Below are positions 28,118 through 37,684 of a stretch of DNA of 64,000 bases, piece by piece (positions within the stretch are counted from its first letter, which is position 1; each line of letters starts with the position of its first letter). The translations under genes and the position numbers were made by a program. The notes below the pieces were generated by a model. That model was not told the DNA's origin. It worked only from the letters and a program-made list of their open reading frames with translations, and made no database searches. The stretch spans positions 118,821 through 182,820 of the forward strand of contig DATMBG010000043.1 of assembly GCA_035559535.1 (NCBI GenBank), in the 5' to 3' direction. Source of the DNA: Candidatus Limnocylindrales bacterium. GTDB taxonomy: Bacteria > Moduliflexota > Moduliflexia > Moduliflexales > JAUQPW01.

Positions 28118-28912
28118 ATGGCTTTCACAGTTCAAGAGTATTTAGATTTGGTACGGCTCCTAGCCGAGCATCCAGAATGGCGCTCGGAGTTACGGCGTTT
28201 GCTTTTGTCTGAAGAGCTACTGGAGCTACCGCAGATTGTACGAGAGCTGGCTGAGGCTCAGCGGCGGGCTGAGGGGCGATTGGAGCGACTGGAGGCTACT
28301 GTGGCCGAGTTAGCCGAGGCCCAACGACGGACCGAGGAGCGATTGGAAGCCTTAGCCGAGGCCCAACGACAGACCGAGGAGCAGCTAAGAGAGCTGATTG
28401 AGGCCCAGCGTCAGGCAGAAAGGAGGTTAGAGAAGCTGGAGTCTACTACTAAAACTTTGGTTGACAGGGTTGGTGATATCGCAGGGCGTTCCTTGGAAGC
28501 AGCCTATCGTGAAAAGGCTATGGCTTATTTTGGCCCTTTTCTACGAAAACCTAGAGTAATTGCGTTCCACACTTTGGAAGAGGTACTGGAAACCCAACTA
28601 TCGTCCGAAGAGTTTAAGGACCTGTTGCAACTCGACCTATTGGTTAAGGGTAAACCTCGCTCTTATCCCCATATATCCGAGGTATTATTGGCTGTAGAAA
28701 TCTCTACCGTTGTGGATCAAAAAGATTTGGATCGCGCTCAGCGGCGAGCTGCTCTGCTCCGTCGAGCTGGCTATCAGGTAATTCCTGTAGTGGCTGGAGA
28801 ACAGATTACTCCCGAAGCAGAAGATGAAGCCCGCCTTCATAAGATAGCCGTGCTGCAGGATGGAAGAATTTCCTTCTGGGATGAAGCCCTACAGACCTGG
28901 ATAACTCCCTGA
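28118..28912 (+). CDS. Coiled-coil protein with C-terminal PD-(D/E)XK nuclease-like domain
   Basis: 264 residues. The start MAFTVQEYLDLVRLLAEHPEWR is followed by a long coiled coil (about 45-115) built of a repeated 14-17-residue unit (LAEAQRRTEERLEAL). The C-terminal half looks like the small PD-(D/E)XK-type domain found in many copies in Chloroflexota, cyanobacteria and thermophiles: QLDLLVKGK, LLAVEISTVVDQKDLDRA, RAGYQVIPVVAGE. The core Lys of ExK is Ser/Thr here (VEIST), as is common in this group, so nuclease activity is uncertain. Its richer, more GC-heavy codon use differs from its neighbours and suggests transfer. A broken second copy follows at 28937. Confidence 0.7.
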   Translation: MAFTVQEYLDLVRLLAEHPEWRSELRRLLLSEELLELPQIVRELAEAQRRAEGRLERLEATVAELAEAQRRTEERLEALAEAQRQTEEQLRELIEAQRQAERRLEKLESTTKTLVDRVGDIAGRSLEAAYREKAMAYFGPFLRKPRVIAFHTLEEVLETQLSSEEFKDLLQLDLLVKGKPRSYPHISEVLLAVEISTVVDQKDLDRAQRRAALLRRAGYQVIPVVAGEQITPEAEDEARLHKIAVLQDGRISFWDEALQTWITP

Positions 28913-28936
28913 GGACAGAACGAGGAGGAAACTTTA

Positions 28937-29025
28937 ATGGCTTTTACTATTCAAGAGCACTCAGATTTAGAAAGCTCTTGAGTGGGCATCTGCAGTGGCG
29001 TTCAGAATCAGGTCAATTACTTCTA
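28937..29025 (+). pseudogene. Decayed N-terminal copy of the preceding coiled-coil gene
   Basis: The gene restarts after AGGAGG with MAFTIQEHSDLESS and a stop, matching MAFTVQEYLDLVRLL of the intact gene. After a frame change the homology continues as HLQWRSESGQLLL, which lines up with HPEWRSELRRLLL of the intact protein. Nothing of the coiled coil or the nuclease-like domain remains. This is a truncated tandem duplicate whose ribosome site and start are still recognisable. It cannot encode a working product. Confidence 0.7.
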
Positions 29026-29341
29026 TGTTTTCCTATAACCTTGTACTAAGCCTTATAAATCCCCCGAAGTTCATTAACCCTCCTTCAAGTGGTCCTGCAC
29101 AAAACAAGAACTACGAATTTGCTTGTAATATCCTTCATAAATTTTTTTACCTTTTAAGTATTCTAAGTATTAAAAACCGAGACTATCTCTACGATCAAAA
29201 AATTCGCTGTATAACTCTATTTACCTATAGATAGGCGACTTTGTAAATATTTTCTGTCGAAAAATAAGAATTTTGAGGTTATATTAAATAAGTTGAATGA
29301 CCTGTTGGTGTTAGGACTTGCAAGTTTAAAAGTTTGAAATT
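29026..29341. other. AT-rich non-coding region upstream of mutS2
   Basis: A frame at 28995-29234 is open for 79 codons but has biased, low-information composition and begins inside the decayed duplicate, so I do not call it. No convincing promoter or hairpin was found. Confidence 0.3.
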
Positions 29342-31723
29342 ATGATCCAAAGTTTTTTATCAGATGCCCAGACATTTCGAGCCCTCGAATTCGATAAAGT
29401 TAAAAGTTACCTCGAAAATTTTGTAACTTCAGAGTTGGGAAGATCCTGGATACAGGCCCTGGAACCTTCCTCGGATAAGGGAGTCATAGAAACCCGGCTT
29501 ACTGAGACCAGCGAGGTTAAGGAAATTCGATCCCTACACGGTCCCCTTCCCTTGGAAGGGCTGGAAGATATACGAGAATCCTTGTATAAAGTCAAAGTAG
29601 AGGGGTCCCTGCTGACTCCCTTGGAACTCCTGGGAATTTGTCGGGCCCTGGAGGTTGGAAAGCGGACCAAGAGGTTTATTACAAGATTAACGACCCCCTA
29701 TCCTCATCTCCTTAAAAAAGTCGAGCAGATTCACGTTCTGGAAAATCTTGAACAGATTATTCGGAGGGCCATTAACGATCAGGGGGAAATATTGGATAGT
29801 GCCAGCTTAAAACTCAAAAAGATCCGTCAAGATCTAAGGCTGACCCGGGATCGGATTCAGAATTCCCTCAAAGATCTATTTAAACGGAGCGATCTGCAAA
29901 AAATCATCCAGGAACCCCTTATAACCATCCGAAATAACCGGTATGTGATTCCGGTTAAGACCGGGTTTCAAAGTAAACTTCGCGGCATCATCCAGGATCA
30001 ATCCCTGAGTGGAGCTACCGTCTTTCTGGAACCTATAGAGATAGTAGAACTGAACAATCGGCTCATCACTCTGGATGCCGAGGAACGGGAAGAAATTTAT
30101 AAAATTCTCTTAGAACTTTCCACCAAAGTTCGAGAACATCTGGAAGCCATCCAAATAACGACCGATATCCTGGGAGAGATTGACTTTATCCAGGCCAAAG
30201 CACGATTAAGTGAGAAATGGAAAGGAACTCAACCCAGGATCTGTGAAGATAAATGTATCAGTCTGATCCAGGCCAGACATCCGTTATTGTTGATTCAACA
30301 TGAGGGGGAAGAGCATAAGGTTGTTCCCATCGATGTTCGGATAGAAAACGAGATTAATATGCTCTTAATCACGGGTCCTAACACCGGAGGTAAGACGGTA
30401 TCCCTCAAAACGATTGGACTCCTTATTCTGATGACACAGGCAGGCCTTCATATTCCGGCGGATATCCACAGCGAACTTCCTTTATTTCAGAAGGTATTCG
30501 CAGATATCGGGGATCTACAAAGTATAGAGCAAAATCTGAGTACGTTTTCTTCCCATATCAGTCGAATAGTGCATATTCTAAGTCATGCCGATGCGCGAAC
30601 TCTGGTTTTGTTGGATGAATTAGGGGCCGGGACCGATCCAGCAGAAGGAGCTGCTTTGGGCATCGCTATTCTGGAATACCTGGACCAGATTGGAGCTAAA
30701 GTGGTGGTAACCTCCCATCACGATTCCTTAAAAACCTTTGCTTATACCCATCCGCGAGCTTTAAACGCCAGTGTCGAATTTGATATCAACACCCTATCCC
30801 CCACTTATCGGTTGTTGTTTGGGTTGCCTGGAAAAAGCAATGCTTTTATCATTGCCTCTCGATTGGGTTTACCGGAGAATATCGTTCAAAGAGCCCGAAG
30901 CTTGATGGGTTCTGAATTTATTCGGCTTGAAAAGTTGATCCAGAAACTTACGACGGATAGTGAGTTTATTGAAAAAGCCCGGGAAGAGGCGGAGCAAAGC
31001 TACGCTCTGGCAAAACAAGCCCAGGAGAAATGGTTTACAACCGTCCAAACCCTTGAACGAGAACGTCAGGATATTTTAAATCGAGCCACCACGGAGGCTA
31101 AAGAAATCGTTGACGCAGCCCGTAGGAAAGCAAAATATATTCTGACTCAAATGCAGACGGTAGAAGAACGGCAAGCGGTTAAACTCCTGGAAACCTTGAA
31201 GCAGGATTCCCAAAAACTAAAAAATCGCATTCAGCAGTCCTCGAAAGTTTTGCAAAATATTTCCCCATCCGGGGAGCTTCATATTGGTCAGTTCGTTCAA
31301 ATCCCTTCCTTAAATCAGAAAGGTACAATTCTTGGATTAAATAAAGATAAAAAGACGGCAGAAGTTCAGGTGGGTTCGGTTAAATTACAGATTTCTACTT
31401 CCCAATTGGTTCCCCTGAGCAAGCCGATCTCTCCTCCGGTAGAAGAGGTTCAGCCTACCCTGGGAATAGAACCTGTTAAAGATGAAATAGTCCGGGGAGA
31501 AATCACGTTAGCCGGAAAGCCGGTAGCTACTGCTTTAGAAGAACTGGATAAGTTTTTAGACGAAGCCGTTTTAGCCGGCTTGTCCAGTGTAGCTGTCATT
31601 CATGGCATTGGGACCGGTAAGCTAAAAGCGGCCGTTGAAAAAATGCTATCAACCCATCCCCATGTGGCGGCCTATAATACAGCCGAACATTATGGGGGGA
31701 TAACCCTCGTTAAGTTGAAGTAA
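29342..31723 (+). CDS. mutS2: MutS2 (Smr-domain MutS homologue, RqcU-like)
   Basis: 793-residue MutS-family ATPase without the mismatch-recognition domain. MutS2 proteins suppress recombination by acting on branched DNA or rescue collided ribosomes. Lever/clamp core to ~340, Walker A ITGPNTGGKTVS near 345, Walker B TLVLLDELGAGTDP near 422, long coiled coil ~520-620, KOW-like beta region ~640-690, and C-terminal Smr domain ~719-793. The Smr domain keeps the second motif (VIHGIGTGKLKAAV), but the first, normally LDLRG or LDLHG, reads ITLAG, with the conserved Asp and Arg replaced. The endonuclease function may therefore be lost. Two shorter MutS relatives lie at 60.4-63.5 kb. Confidence 0.93.
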   Translation: MIQSFLSDAQTFRALEFDKVKSYLENFVTSELGRSWIQALEPSSDKGVIETRLTETSEVKEIRSLHGPLPLEGLEDIRESLYKVKVEGSLLTPLELLGICRALEVGKRTKRFITRLTTPYPHLLKKVEQIHVLENLEQIIRRAINDQGEILDSASLKLKKIRQDLRLTRDRIQNSLKDLFKRSDLQKIIQEPLITIRNNRYVIPVKTGFQSKLRGIIQDQSLSGATVFLEPIEIVELNNRLITLDAEEREEIYKILLELSTKVREHLEAIQITTDILGEIDFIQAKARLSEKWKGTQPRICEDKCISLIQARHPLLLIQHEGEEHKVVPIDVRIENEINMLLITGPNTGGKTVSLKTIGLLILMTQAGLHIPADIHSELPLFQKVFADIGDLQSIEQNLSTFSSHISRIVHILSHADARTLVLLDELGAGTDPAEGAALGIAILEYLDQIGAKVVVTSHHDSLKTFAYTHPRALNASVEFDINTLSPTYRLLFGLPGKSNAFIIASRLGLPENIVQRARSLMGSEFIRLEKLIQKLTTDSEFIEKAREEAEQSYALAKQAQEKWFTTVQTLERERQDILNRATTEAKEIVDAARRKAKYILTQMQTVEERQAVKLLETLKQDSQKLKNRIQQSSKVLQNISPSGELHIGQFVQIPSLNQKGTILGLNKDKKTAEVQVGSVKLQISTSQLVPLSKPISPPVEEVQPTLGIEPVKDEIVRGEITLAGKPVATALEELDKFLDEAVLAGLSSVAVIHGIGTGKLKAAVEKMLSTHPHVAAYNTAEHYGGITLVKLK

Positions 31724-31818
31724 TTTCAAGAAGTACCGAAAACTAAAATTCAGAAGGGAATGTGAAGGTGATCCTCACGTGAGTTCTTTTCGACTTCTGG
31801 TTCCCGATCTCTAAAGCC

Positions 31819-32256
31819 ATGAAAATCCTGGTTGATGCCGATGCCTGTCCGGTCAAAGACATTATTCTGGATCTGGCTAAGCAACGAAATCTGAAAGTTA
31901 TCTGGGTGGTTTCCCTCAACCACTATTCCCGAAGAGAGGATCCTGTCCAGGTTGTGGTGGTTGATGCGCTTCCTCAAGCGGTAGATATAGCCCTTATCAA
32001 TCGGGTTGAACCCATGGATATCGTTGTGACACAGGATTACGGTCTTGCGGCTTTGGTTCTGGGTAAAAAAGGAAAGGCCATTTCTCCAGCCGGATATATT
32101 TTTACCGAGAGGACCATGGATTCGTTGCTGGAGAAAAGGCATCTACGGGCTACGGCCAGACGAGCCGGTTTTAAAATAAAAGGACCCAGGAAACGGGATC
32201 TAAAAGATGATCAACGATTCCGGAGGAATTTAATTAACCTGTTAGATGGAGAGTAA
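31819..32256 (+). CDS. UPF0178 (YaiI/YqxD) family protein
   Basis: 145-residue protein with the family pattern MKILVDADACPVKDII at the start, a central VTQDYGLAALVLGKKGKAISPAGYIFTERTMDSLL, and a basic C terminus. The Asp-rich N terminus and the TQDYGLA motif give a PIN-like or Rossmann-like nuclease appearance, but its biochemical role is not established. The ATG at 31819 sits right at the conserved N terminus. It overlaps the dnaG start by 11 bases, so it is translationally coupled to primase, as also seen in other bacterial genomes. Confidence 0.88.
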   Translation: MKILVDADACPVKDIILDLAKQRNLKVIWVVSLNHYSRREDPVQVVVVDALPQAVDIALINRVEPMDIVVTQDYGLAALVLGKKGKAISPAGYIFTERTMDSLLEKRHLRATARRAGFKIKGPRKRDLKDDQRFRRNLINLLDGE

Positions 32257-34045
32257 ATCTTATATTCCCGAAAATCTTATCGAGGAAATCCGTCAGCGAG
32301 CCTCTATTGTAGAAGTCCTTTCCGAGTATGTACCCCTTAAAAAGGTGGGGGGGAATTATAAGGGGCTCTGCCCTTTCCATCCTGAGAAAACCCCGTCTTT
32401 TACTGTTAATCCGCAAAAAGGGATTTTTCACTGCTTTGGTTGTGGCGTTGGGGGAAATGTTTTCTCCTTCCTCATGAAACATAAGCAGTACACTTTTCCT
32501 GAAGCCGTCGAATTACTGGCTAAAAAAACCGGCGTACGCTTACCTCCTGGTAGGGACCTGACGCGCCATGCTCCTACTACCGATACGAAGGCCCTGGAGT
32601 TTCAGGAGAAACTTTATACCCTTCATAGAGAAGTGGCTTATCACTTTCATCATTATCTGGTGGGTTCCCAAGAAGGGATAGTGGCCCGTGAATATTTAAA
32701 GAAGCGAGGATTGGACGAGAACGTTATAAAAAGTTTTCTCCTGGGCTATGCCCCTCCGGGATGGGATCGACTCCGCCGGAAATTCTCCGAATATTCTGAT
32801 GAAGTTCTCTTAGCAGCCGGCCTGGTTATTCAGCGAGAGAAAGGAGGAGGTTACTATGATCGATTTCGTCAGCGTTTGATGATACCTATTTGCGATGATA
32901 AAGGTCGTGTGATTGCCTTTGGGGGACGTGCCCTTGGAGAAGAGGAACCTAAGTATTTAAATTCTCCGGAAACCCTCCTCTTCAGCAAGCGCAATACCTT
33001 ATTTGGATTACATCTTTCCAAGGAAGAGATACGACGAGAAGGCTCTGCCATCCTGGTAGAAGGATACTTCGATTTCATAATGCCCTTTAGTCGGGGGATC
33101 AAAAATGTGGTGGCTACCCTGGGAACTTCTCTAACTGCCGAGCATTTGAGGCTGCTACGTCCTTATACCCAGAAGGTATATCTGGTATTTGATCCTGACG
33201 TGGCCGGGGTTAAAGCGGTTCAGAGAACCTTAGATTTATTTCTGAGCTCGGATATTCGAGCCTCTGTGGTTTCCCTTCCAGGAGGACGTGATCCCGATGT
33301 AGCCGTCCGGGAACTGGGTGTAGAGGGTTTTAAGGATTGCCTGAAAAGTGCTAAACCTTTGGTGGATTTTGTGATCGATCAAATAGTGGCCCGGTGGGAT
33401 ATAACGATTTTGGATAATCAAATTGCCTGTGTGAACGAAATTCTTCCTATTTTGAGTAAAATTTCCCATGAAGTGGAACGGATCGAATATCTTAAATTGG
33501 CTGCCACTAAGATCCAGATCTCAGATCAGGCCTTGCTGGAGGAACTGAAAAAAATTTCCTTTTCCCGTTCGGAAACTCCTAAAATTACCTCTAAAAAACG
33601 AAGAGCCCCTTCCCGGGAGGAATATCTGGTGGCCGCACTTCTTTGGAAACCGGATCTTATCGTTACTTTTAAAGATCAGTTAGATCCTGCTTATTTTACA
33701 GATCCCGTTTTGAAGAAAGTAATTTCGGAGGTCCTTGCCTTAGAGGATTATCCTTCCTCCCTTCAATCCAAAGCCCTGGATCTTCTGGATCGAGAAGAGG
33801 ACCGGAATTATCTTTCCAGCCTTTTCGTGAAGTTAAATCGGTCTTTTACAGATGAAAACGTCCAGATCATCGTTTCTGATTGCCTTAAACGTTTGAAAGA
33901 GTTTCAGCTTCGAAGTAGTTGGCCGGCTCTAACCCGACAGATGTTAGATACCTATCAGAAAAAGGCTATCGAAGAAACCATTTTGTTGCTCGAAAAGAAA
34001 CGTGAGATTGTTAGGAAAACCAAGGAAATATTTTCAAAAGAGTGA
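32246..34045 (+). CDS. dnaG: DNA primase
   Basis: Makes RNA primers at the replication fork. 599 residues: N-terminal zinc-binding domain with CPFHPEKTPSFTV and FHCFGCGVGGN (CHC2 type), catalytic core with the TOPRIM motif AILVEGYFDFIMPF and the DPDVAGVKA metal-binding acidic residues, and a C-terminal helicase-binding region (~450-599). The ATG at 32246 lies in the end of the UPF0178 gene. Together with rpoD downstream it forms the classic macromolecular-synthesis cluster, although rpsU is not present here. A separate promoter for rpoD can be recognised after the dnaG stop. Confidence 0.96.
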   Translation: MESKSYIPENLIEEIRQRASIVEVLSEYVPLKKVGGNYKGLCPFHPEKTPSFTVNPQKGIFHCFGCGVGGNVFSFLMKHKQYTFPEAVELLAKKTGVRLPPGRDLTRHAPTTDTKALEFQEKLYTLHREVAYHFHHYLVGSQEGIVAREYLKKRGLDENVIKSFLLGYAPPGWDRLRRKFSEYSDEVLLAAGLVIQREKGGGYYDRFRQRLMIPICDDKGRVIAFGGRALGEEEPKYLNSPETLLFSKRNTLFGLHLSKEEIRREGSAILVEGYFDFIMPFSRGIKNVVATLGTSLTAEHLRLLRPYTQKVYLVFDPDVAGVKAVQRTLDLFLSSDIRASVVSLPGGRDPDVAVRELGVEGFKDCLKSAKPLVDFVIDQIVARWDITILDNQIACVNEILPILSKISHEVERIEYLKLAATKIQISDQALLEELKKISFSRSETPKITSKKRRAPSREEYLVAALLWKPDLIVTFKDQLDPAYFTDPVLKKVISEVLALEDYPSSLQSKALDLLDREEDRNYLSSLFVKLNRSFTDENVQIIVSDCLKRLKEFQLRSSWPALTRQMLDTYQKKAIEETILLLEKKREIVRKTKEIFSKE

Positions 34046-34054
34046 GACTACCTC

Positions 34055-34083
34055 TTGCAAATTAAAGATTTAGAGCTTATATT
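34055..34083 (+). promoter_or_regulatory. Candidate sigma-70 promoter of rpoD
   Basis: TTGCAA (34055-34060), a 17-base spacer and TATATT (34078-34083, five of six positions). It lies in the dnaG-rpoD gap, 60 bases before the rpoD start. Confidence 0.55.
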
Positions 34084-34142
34084 ACGGTATATTTATTCCC
34101 CCCGGTAAGCGTAATCCCTCATAAACAGGAGGAAAACGTGCT

Positions 34143-35900
34143 ATGACTAAAGATGTACCCCTTGACGAGATAAAGCGACAGTTGATAAATCTTGGCAAGG
34201 AAAAAGGGTTTTTAACCTTCGAAGAAATTAATGATATTCTTCCCGCCGAAATTGTATCATCTGAGCAAATAGATGATATTCTGATCCTCTTAGAGAAATT
34301 TGACATCGATATCGTCGATGATCGACACCCTCGAGAACCGAAGTCCAACGGCATGGGTAAGAAGACCCGGGTGGTTGGCAAGATTGTAACCTCGGAGAAT
34401 GTAGGTAAAACCGATGATCCGGTACGTATGTATCTCAGGGAAATGGGAGCGGTTCCTTTATTAACTCGAGAGGGTGAAGTTGAGATTGCCAAAAGAATCG
34501 AGAGCGGTCGAAAGGAAGTTCTTAAAGTGGTTACCGAGACCCGGATAGCGGTTAGGGAGATTTTAGCTTTAGCCAAGCGTTACATGGCCAATCGAATTAA
34601 AATCCGGGAGATTATTCAGGTTAGCGAGGGAGACGAACTGCAGGAGAATCGGATTGAGCAACTGGCAGAAAATTTTGTAGAATTGGCCAATCAGTTGAAA
34701 AAACATGAGAAAGAAATGACCCGGATTGAAGGCTTATTGATGGCCGGTGATTTGGATCCGGCTAAAAAGAAAGAGCTGGAAATGGCTAAAAAGGAGCAGT
34801 TGGCCAAAGCTGCCGAAGTGATGCAGCAGATGAATCTGCATCCCATGCAAATTAACCGAATCGTTAAGAAAATAGAAGTACTCGTGGATCGTATTGAAAA
34901 AGGCGAAAGTGAAATCAAAGCCTGTGAAGAACAGGCTAAGATGAGCGTAAGTGAATTAAAGAAATACGCCCGCAAGTTGAGAAAGAGTAATGAAGCCGAA
35001 CGAAAAGAATTGGAAAGGCAGACCAGCCTCTCTCTGGAGATGGTCGAAGAGCTTGAGCGGGTGATCCGTAATGGAAGAAGAAAAATTCGACGAGCGGAAT
35101 TAGAAGCCTGTATGTCGGCAGCTAAGCTGAAACGTGCCCTCCAAAAAATTAGAACCGGAGAATTTAAGGCCGAAAGTGCTAAAAGTGAGCTTATTAAAGC
35201 CAATTTACGTTTGGTCGTCAGTATTGCTAAGAAATATACAAACCGTGGATTACAATTTCTGGATCTCATCCAGGAGGGGAATATCGGCTTGATGAAAGCC
35301 GTAGATAAGTTCGAATACCGCCGGGGTTACAAGTTTAGTACCTATGCAACCTGGTGGATTCGTCAGGCTATTACCCGATCTATTGCTGATCAGGCCAGAA
35401 CAATCCGAATTCCGGTTCATATGATCGAAACCATCAATAAGCTCATTAAAACTTCTCGATATTTAGTTCAAGAACTGGGACGAAAACCGACTTCTGCAGA
35501 GATCGCCGAAAAGGTCGGGCTTCCGGTAGAGAAAGTTCGTAAGGTTATGAAAATAGCTCAGGAACCTATCTCTTTGGAAACACCCATCGGTAAGGAAGAG
35601 GATAGTCACCTGGGAGATCTCATCGAGGATAAAGGGGTCATAGCCCCATCGGATGCAGTGGTAAGCATGGACCTCAAAGAGCAAACTCGCCAGGTATTAA
35701 GCACCTTAACCTACCGCGAGGAAAAAGTGCTGCGTATGAGATTTGGAATTGGAGAAAGTGGGGAACATACCCTGGAAGAAGTAGGCCAGGATTTCAATGT
35801 AACCCGAGAACGTATCCGCCAAATCGAAGCAAAAGCACTCCGAAAACTCCGCCATCCTACCCGAAGCCGAAAGTTAAGAGCTTTTCTGGATAGAACTTAG
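34143..35900 (+). CDS. rpoD: RNA polymerase primary sigma factor RpoD (sigma-70)
   Basis: 585 residues. Region 1.1 is N-terminal, region 1.2 contains [18 protein letters not shown] (near 90), and a large non-conserved helical insert (~130-340) follows, rich in Lys/Glu, as in proteobacterial-type sigma-70. Region 2 begins with [16 protein letters not shown] and includes the -10 melting motif [19 protein letters not shown]. Region 3 holds [16 protein letters not shown]. Region 4 ends with the -35 helix-turn-helix [20 protein letters not shown]. The ribosome site AGGAGG is 10-15 bases before the ATG. The presence of TTGACA/TATAAT-like promoters in this window fits this factor. A tRNA gene follows at once. 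Confidence 0.97.
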   Translation: MTKDVPLDEIKRQLINLGKEKGFLTFEEINDILPAEIVSSEQIDDILILLEKFDIDIVDDRHPREPKSNGMGKKTRVVGKIVTSENVGKTDDPVRMYLREMGAVPLLTREGEVEIAKRIESGRKEVLKVVTETRIAVREILALAKRYMANRIKIREIIQVSEGDELQENRIEQLAENFVELANQLKKHEKEMTRIEGLLMAGDLDPAKKKELEMAKKEQLAKAAEVMQQMNLHPMQINRIVKKIEVLVDRIEKGESEIKACEEQAKMSVSELKKYARKLRKSNEAERKELERQTSLSLEMVEELERVIRNGRRKIRRAELEACMSAAKLKRALQKIRTGEFKAESAKSELIKANLRLVVSIAKKYTNRGLQFLDLIQEGNIGLMKAVDKFEYRRGYKFSTYATWWIRQAITRSIADQARTIRIPVHMIETINKLIKTSRYLVQELGRKPTSAEIAEKVGLPVEKVRKVMKIAQEPISLETPIGKEEDSHLGDLIEDKGVIAPSDAVVSMDLKEQTRQVLSTLTYREEKVLRMRFGIGESGEHTLEEVGQDFNVTRERIRQIEAKALRKLRHPTRSRKLRAFLDRT

Positions 35901-35952
35901 AATAAACTACCTGGTACAACGCTTAACATAAGTATATTTCTTAGATTTAAAA

Positions 35953-36026
35953 GGGCCGTTAGCTCAGCCTGGTAGAGCAGCGGACTCATAATCCGTAGGT
36001 CGAAGGTTCGAATCCTTCACGGCCCA
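35953..36026 (+). tRNA. tRNA with CAT anticodon (Met, or Ile2 if modified)
   Basis: Full cloverleaf of 74 bases: acceptor stem GGGCCGT / ACGGCCC, D-arm AGCTCAGCCTGGTAGAGC, anticodon stem GCGGA / TCCGT with loop CTCATAA (anticodon CAT), and T-arm GAAGG-TTCGAAT-CCTTC. The discriminator is A and the CCA end is not encoded. The first base pair is G-C, so this is not initiator tRNA. Elongator Met is the likelier reading. A TilS-modified Ile2 species cannot be excluded by eye. Confidence 0.92.
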
Positions 36027-36071
36027 TAACCATTGATCCCTCTCATTTAAACCCTCCCCTACCCTTTTAAA

Positions 36072-36914
36072 CTACCCAGATGGGAAACTCCGGACCAAAG
36101 CGTGGATTTCTATCAGTTGTCGCAAGAGTCCTGGAAGTTCTGCCAGTTTGAAGGCTGTGGCTGCATCGGATAAAGCCTCATGGGGTTCTGGATGGACTTC
36201 CATAAAAAGGGCTTCACATCCAAGGGCCGTCGCAGCCCGGGCAAGGTGGGGAATAAATTCCCGCTGTCCCCCAGAACTGGATCCGGCTCCACCTGGGAGC
36301 TGAACACTGTGGGTGGCATCGAAAATAACCGGATAACCGAACTTCTGCAGGATGGGAATAGATCTCATATCTACCACCAGATTGTTATAGCCGAAGGAAG
36401 TTCCCCGCTCCGTCAATAAAATTTTTCGATTCCCTGCAAATTCTATTTTTTTGACCACATGTTCCATATCCCAAGGAGCCAAAAACTGACCTTTCTTTAC
36501 GTTTACGACCCGCCCACTTTCGGCTGCTGCCAAAACCAGATCCGTCTGCCGACATAAAAAAGCAGGAATTTGAATAACATCCAAAACCTCTTTCGCTACC
36601 TCTACCTGATTCGTCTCATGGACATCCGACAAAACCGGTATCTTAAATTTATCTTTGACAGCCTGAAGCACTTCAAGCCCTCGAATTAATCCAGGACCTC
36701 TGAATGAATGGATCGAGGTTCGATTGGCCTTATCATAAGAGGCTTTAAAAATCAAAGGAATTCTCAAATCCGACGTGATTTCCTTGAGCTTCTCGGCTAC
36801 TCGTAAAGTATGCTCGGGACTTTCTATCACACAAGGACCGGCTATAAGAACCAGAGGATTCCCACCACCTATTTTTATCGGACCTACCCTGACTTCTTGA
36901 CTGAGGTTCATCAT
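36072..36914 (-). CDS. kdsA: 3-deoxy-8-phosphooctulonate synthase (KDO-8-P synthase)
   Basis: Condenses arabinose-5-phosphate with phosphoenolpyruvate to KDO-8-phosphate, the precursor of the inner core of lipopolysaccharide. 280 residues with LIAGPCVIESPEH, FKASYDKANRTS, PVLSDVHE, NVKKGQFLAPWDM, FDATHSVQLPGG and MEVHPEP. The Cys in AGPC replaces the Asn of the E. coli type and marks the metal-dependent subclass. The ATG at 36914 is preceded by GGAG on the minus strand. It indicates that this organism makes KDO-containing LPS. The next gene on this strand is maf. Confidence 0.95.
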   Translation of the reverse strand: MMNLSQEVRVGPIKIGGGNPLVLIAGPCVIESPEHTLRVAEKLKEITSDLRIPLIFKASYDKANRTSIHSFRGPGLIRGLEVLQAVKDKFKIPVLSDVHETNQVEVAKEVLDVIQIPAFLCRQTDLVLAAAESGRVVNVKKGQFLAPWDMEHVVKKIEFAGNRKILLTERGTSFGYNNLVVDMRSIPILQKFGYPVIFDATHSVQLPGGAGSSSGGQREFIPHLARAATALGCEALFMEVHPEPHEALSDAATAFKLAELPGLLRQLIEIHALVRSFPSG

Positions 36915-37007
36915 GGATTCTCTCCTTTCCTTATAAAGGACTAAATGACTTATCTTAAAAAAGAATTTTTAAAAGGGGTTTAAATAGGGTTCCAAACCAT
37001 TTGCCAT

Positions 37008-37607
37008 TTACCTTAGAGTATTTAAATAATCCCAGCTACCCATATAACGTCTCAAAACCCTGGCAACCTCAAACAAAGGAAGTCCAACAATATTGGAGTA
37101 AGAGCCTTTGATAGACTCTACCAGAACAGCACCCATTCCTTGAATACCATAAGCTCCAGCCTTATCTAGAGGTTCTCCTGTTTCAACGTACCGGGTAATC
37201 AGATCCTCCGAAAGCACTCCAAAGGTTACATCGCTCGTGACCTCTAAAGATTCCTGAATTCCTCGCTCTACACAACGGAAGGCAACACCTGTAATAACCT
37301 GATGGGTGCGCCCACTTAATTGCCGTAACATTTCGGCAGCTTTTTCAGGGGAGTCGGGTTTACCTAAGATATTCCCGTCTAAATAAACAATCGTATCTGC
37401 TGCAATAATAAGGGCCTCAGGTCGGATTTGTGCCACTGCTGTAGCTTTCCGTTCAGCAAGTATTCTGACGGCTTCTCCAGGTGGTAAGGTTATTTCAAAG
37501 TCTTCCGATATATAACTCGGAATGACCTCAAACTTCACCCCGATTTGCCGGAGGAGCTCTTGACGTCTTGGGGAGGCAGATGCGAGAATAATATTCAGAT
37601 CCTTCAT
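37008..37607 (-). CDS. maf: Maf-family nucleoside triphosphate pyrophosphatase
   Basis: 199-residue house-cleaning enzyme that hydrolyses non-canonical nucleoside triphosphates to monophosphates. The family opens with LASASPRRQELLRQIGV (phosphate-binding SxSPRR). It continues with ALIIAADTIVYLDGNILGKP, LSGRTHQVITGVAF and, near the C terminus, DKAGAYGIQGMGAVLVESIKGSYSNIVGLPL. YhdE-like dTTP/UTP specificity is likely from this pattern. It is 93 bases upstream, on the minus strand, of kdsA and may share its transcript. Confidence 0.93.
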   Translation of the reverse strand: MKDLNIILASASPRRQELLRQIGVKFEVIPSYISEDFEITLPPGEAVRILAERKATAVAQIRPEALIIAADTIVYLDGNILGKPDSPEKAAEMLRQLSGRTHQVITGVAFRCVERGIQESLEVTSDVTFGVLSEDLITRYVETGEPLDKAGAYGIQGMGAVLVESIKGSYSNIVGLPLFEVARVLRRYMGSWDYLNTLR

Positions 37608-37684
37608 CTAAGAGAAATATAATCCACAAAGGCTACCAAGAAAACTCAGAAAATATAAAAACCGTGTAGAGGTTGCCAATCCCT

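Noticed and set aside
28118-28912. Part of a toxin-antitoxin or restriction system
   Set aside because: No partner gene is adjacent; the neighbour is only a decayed copy of the same gene.
28995-29234. Possible small protein of 79 residues
   Set aside because: It begins inside the decayed duplicate, has no ribosome site or recognisable motif, and lies in AT-rich sequence.
35953-36026. Initiator tRNA-fMet
   Set aside because: The first acceptor pair is G-C, and the anticodon stem lacks the three consecutive G-C pairs of initiators.
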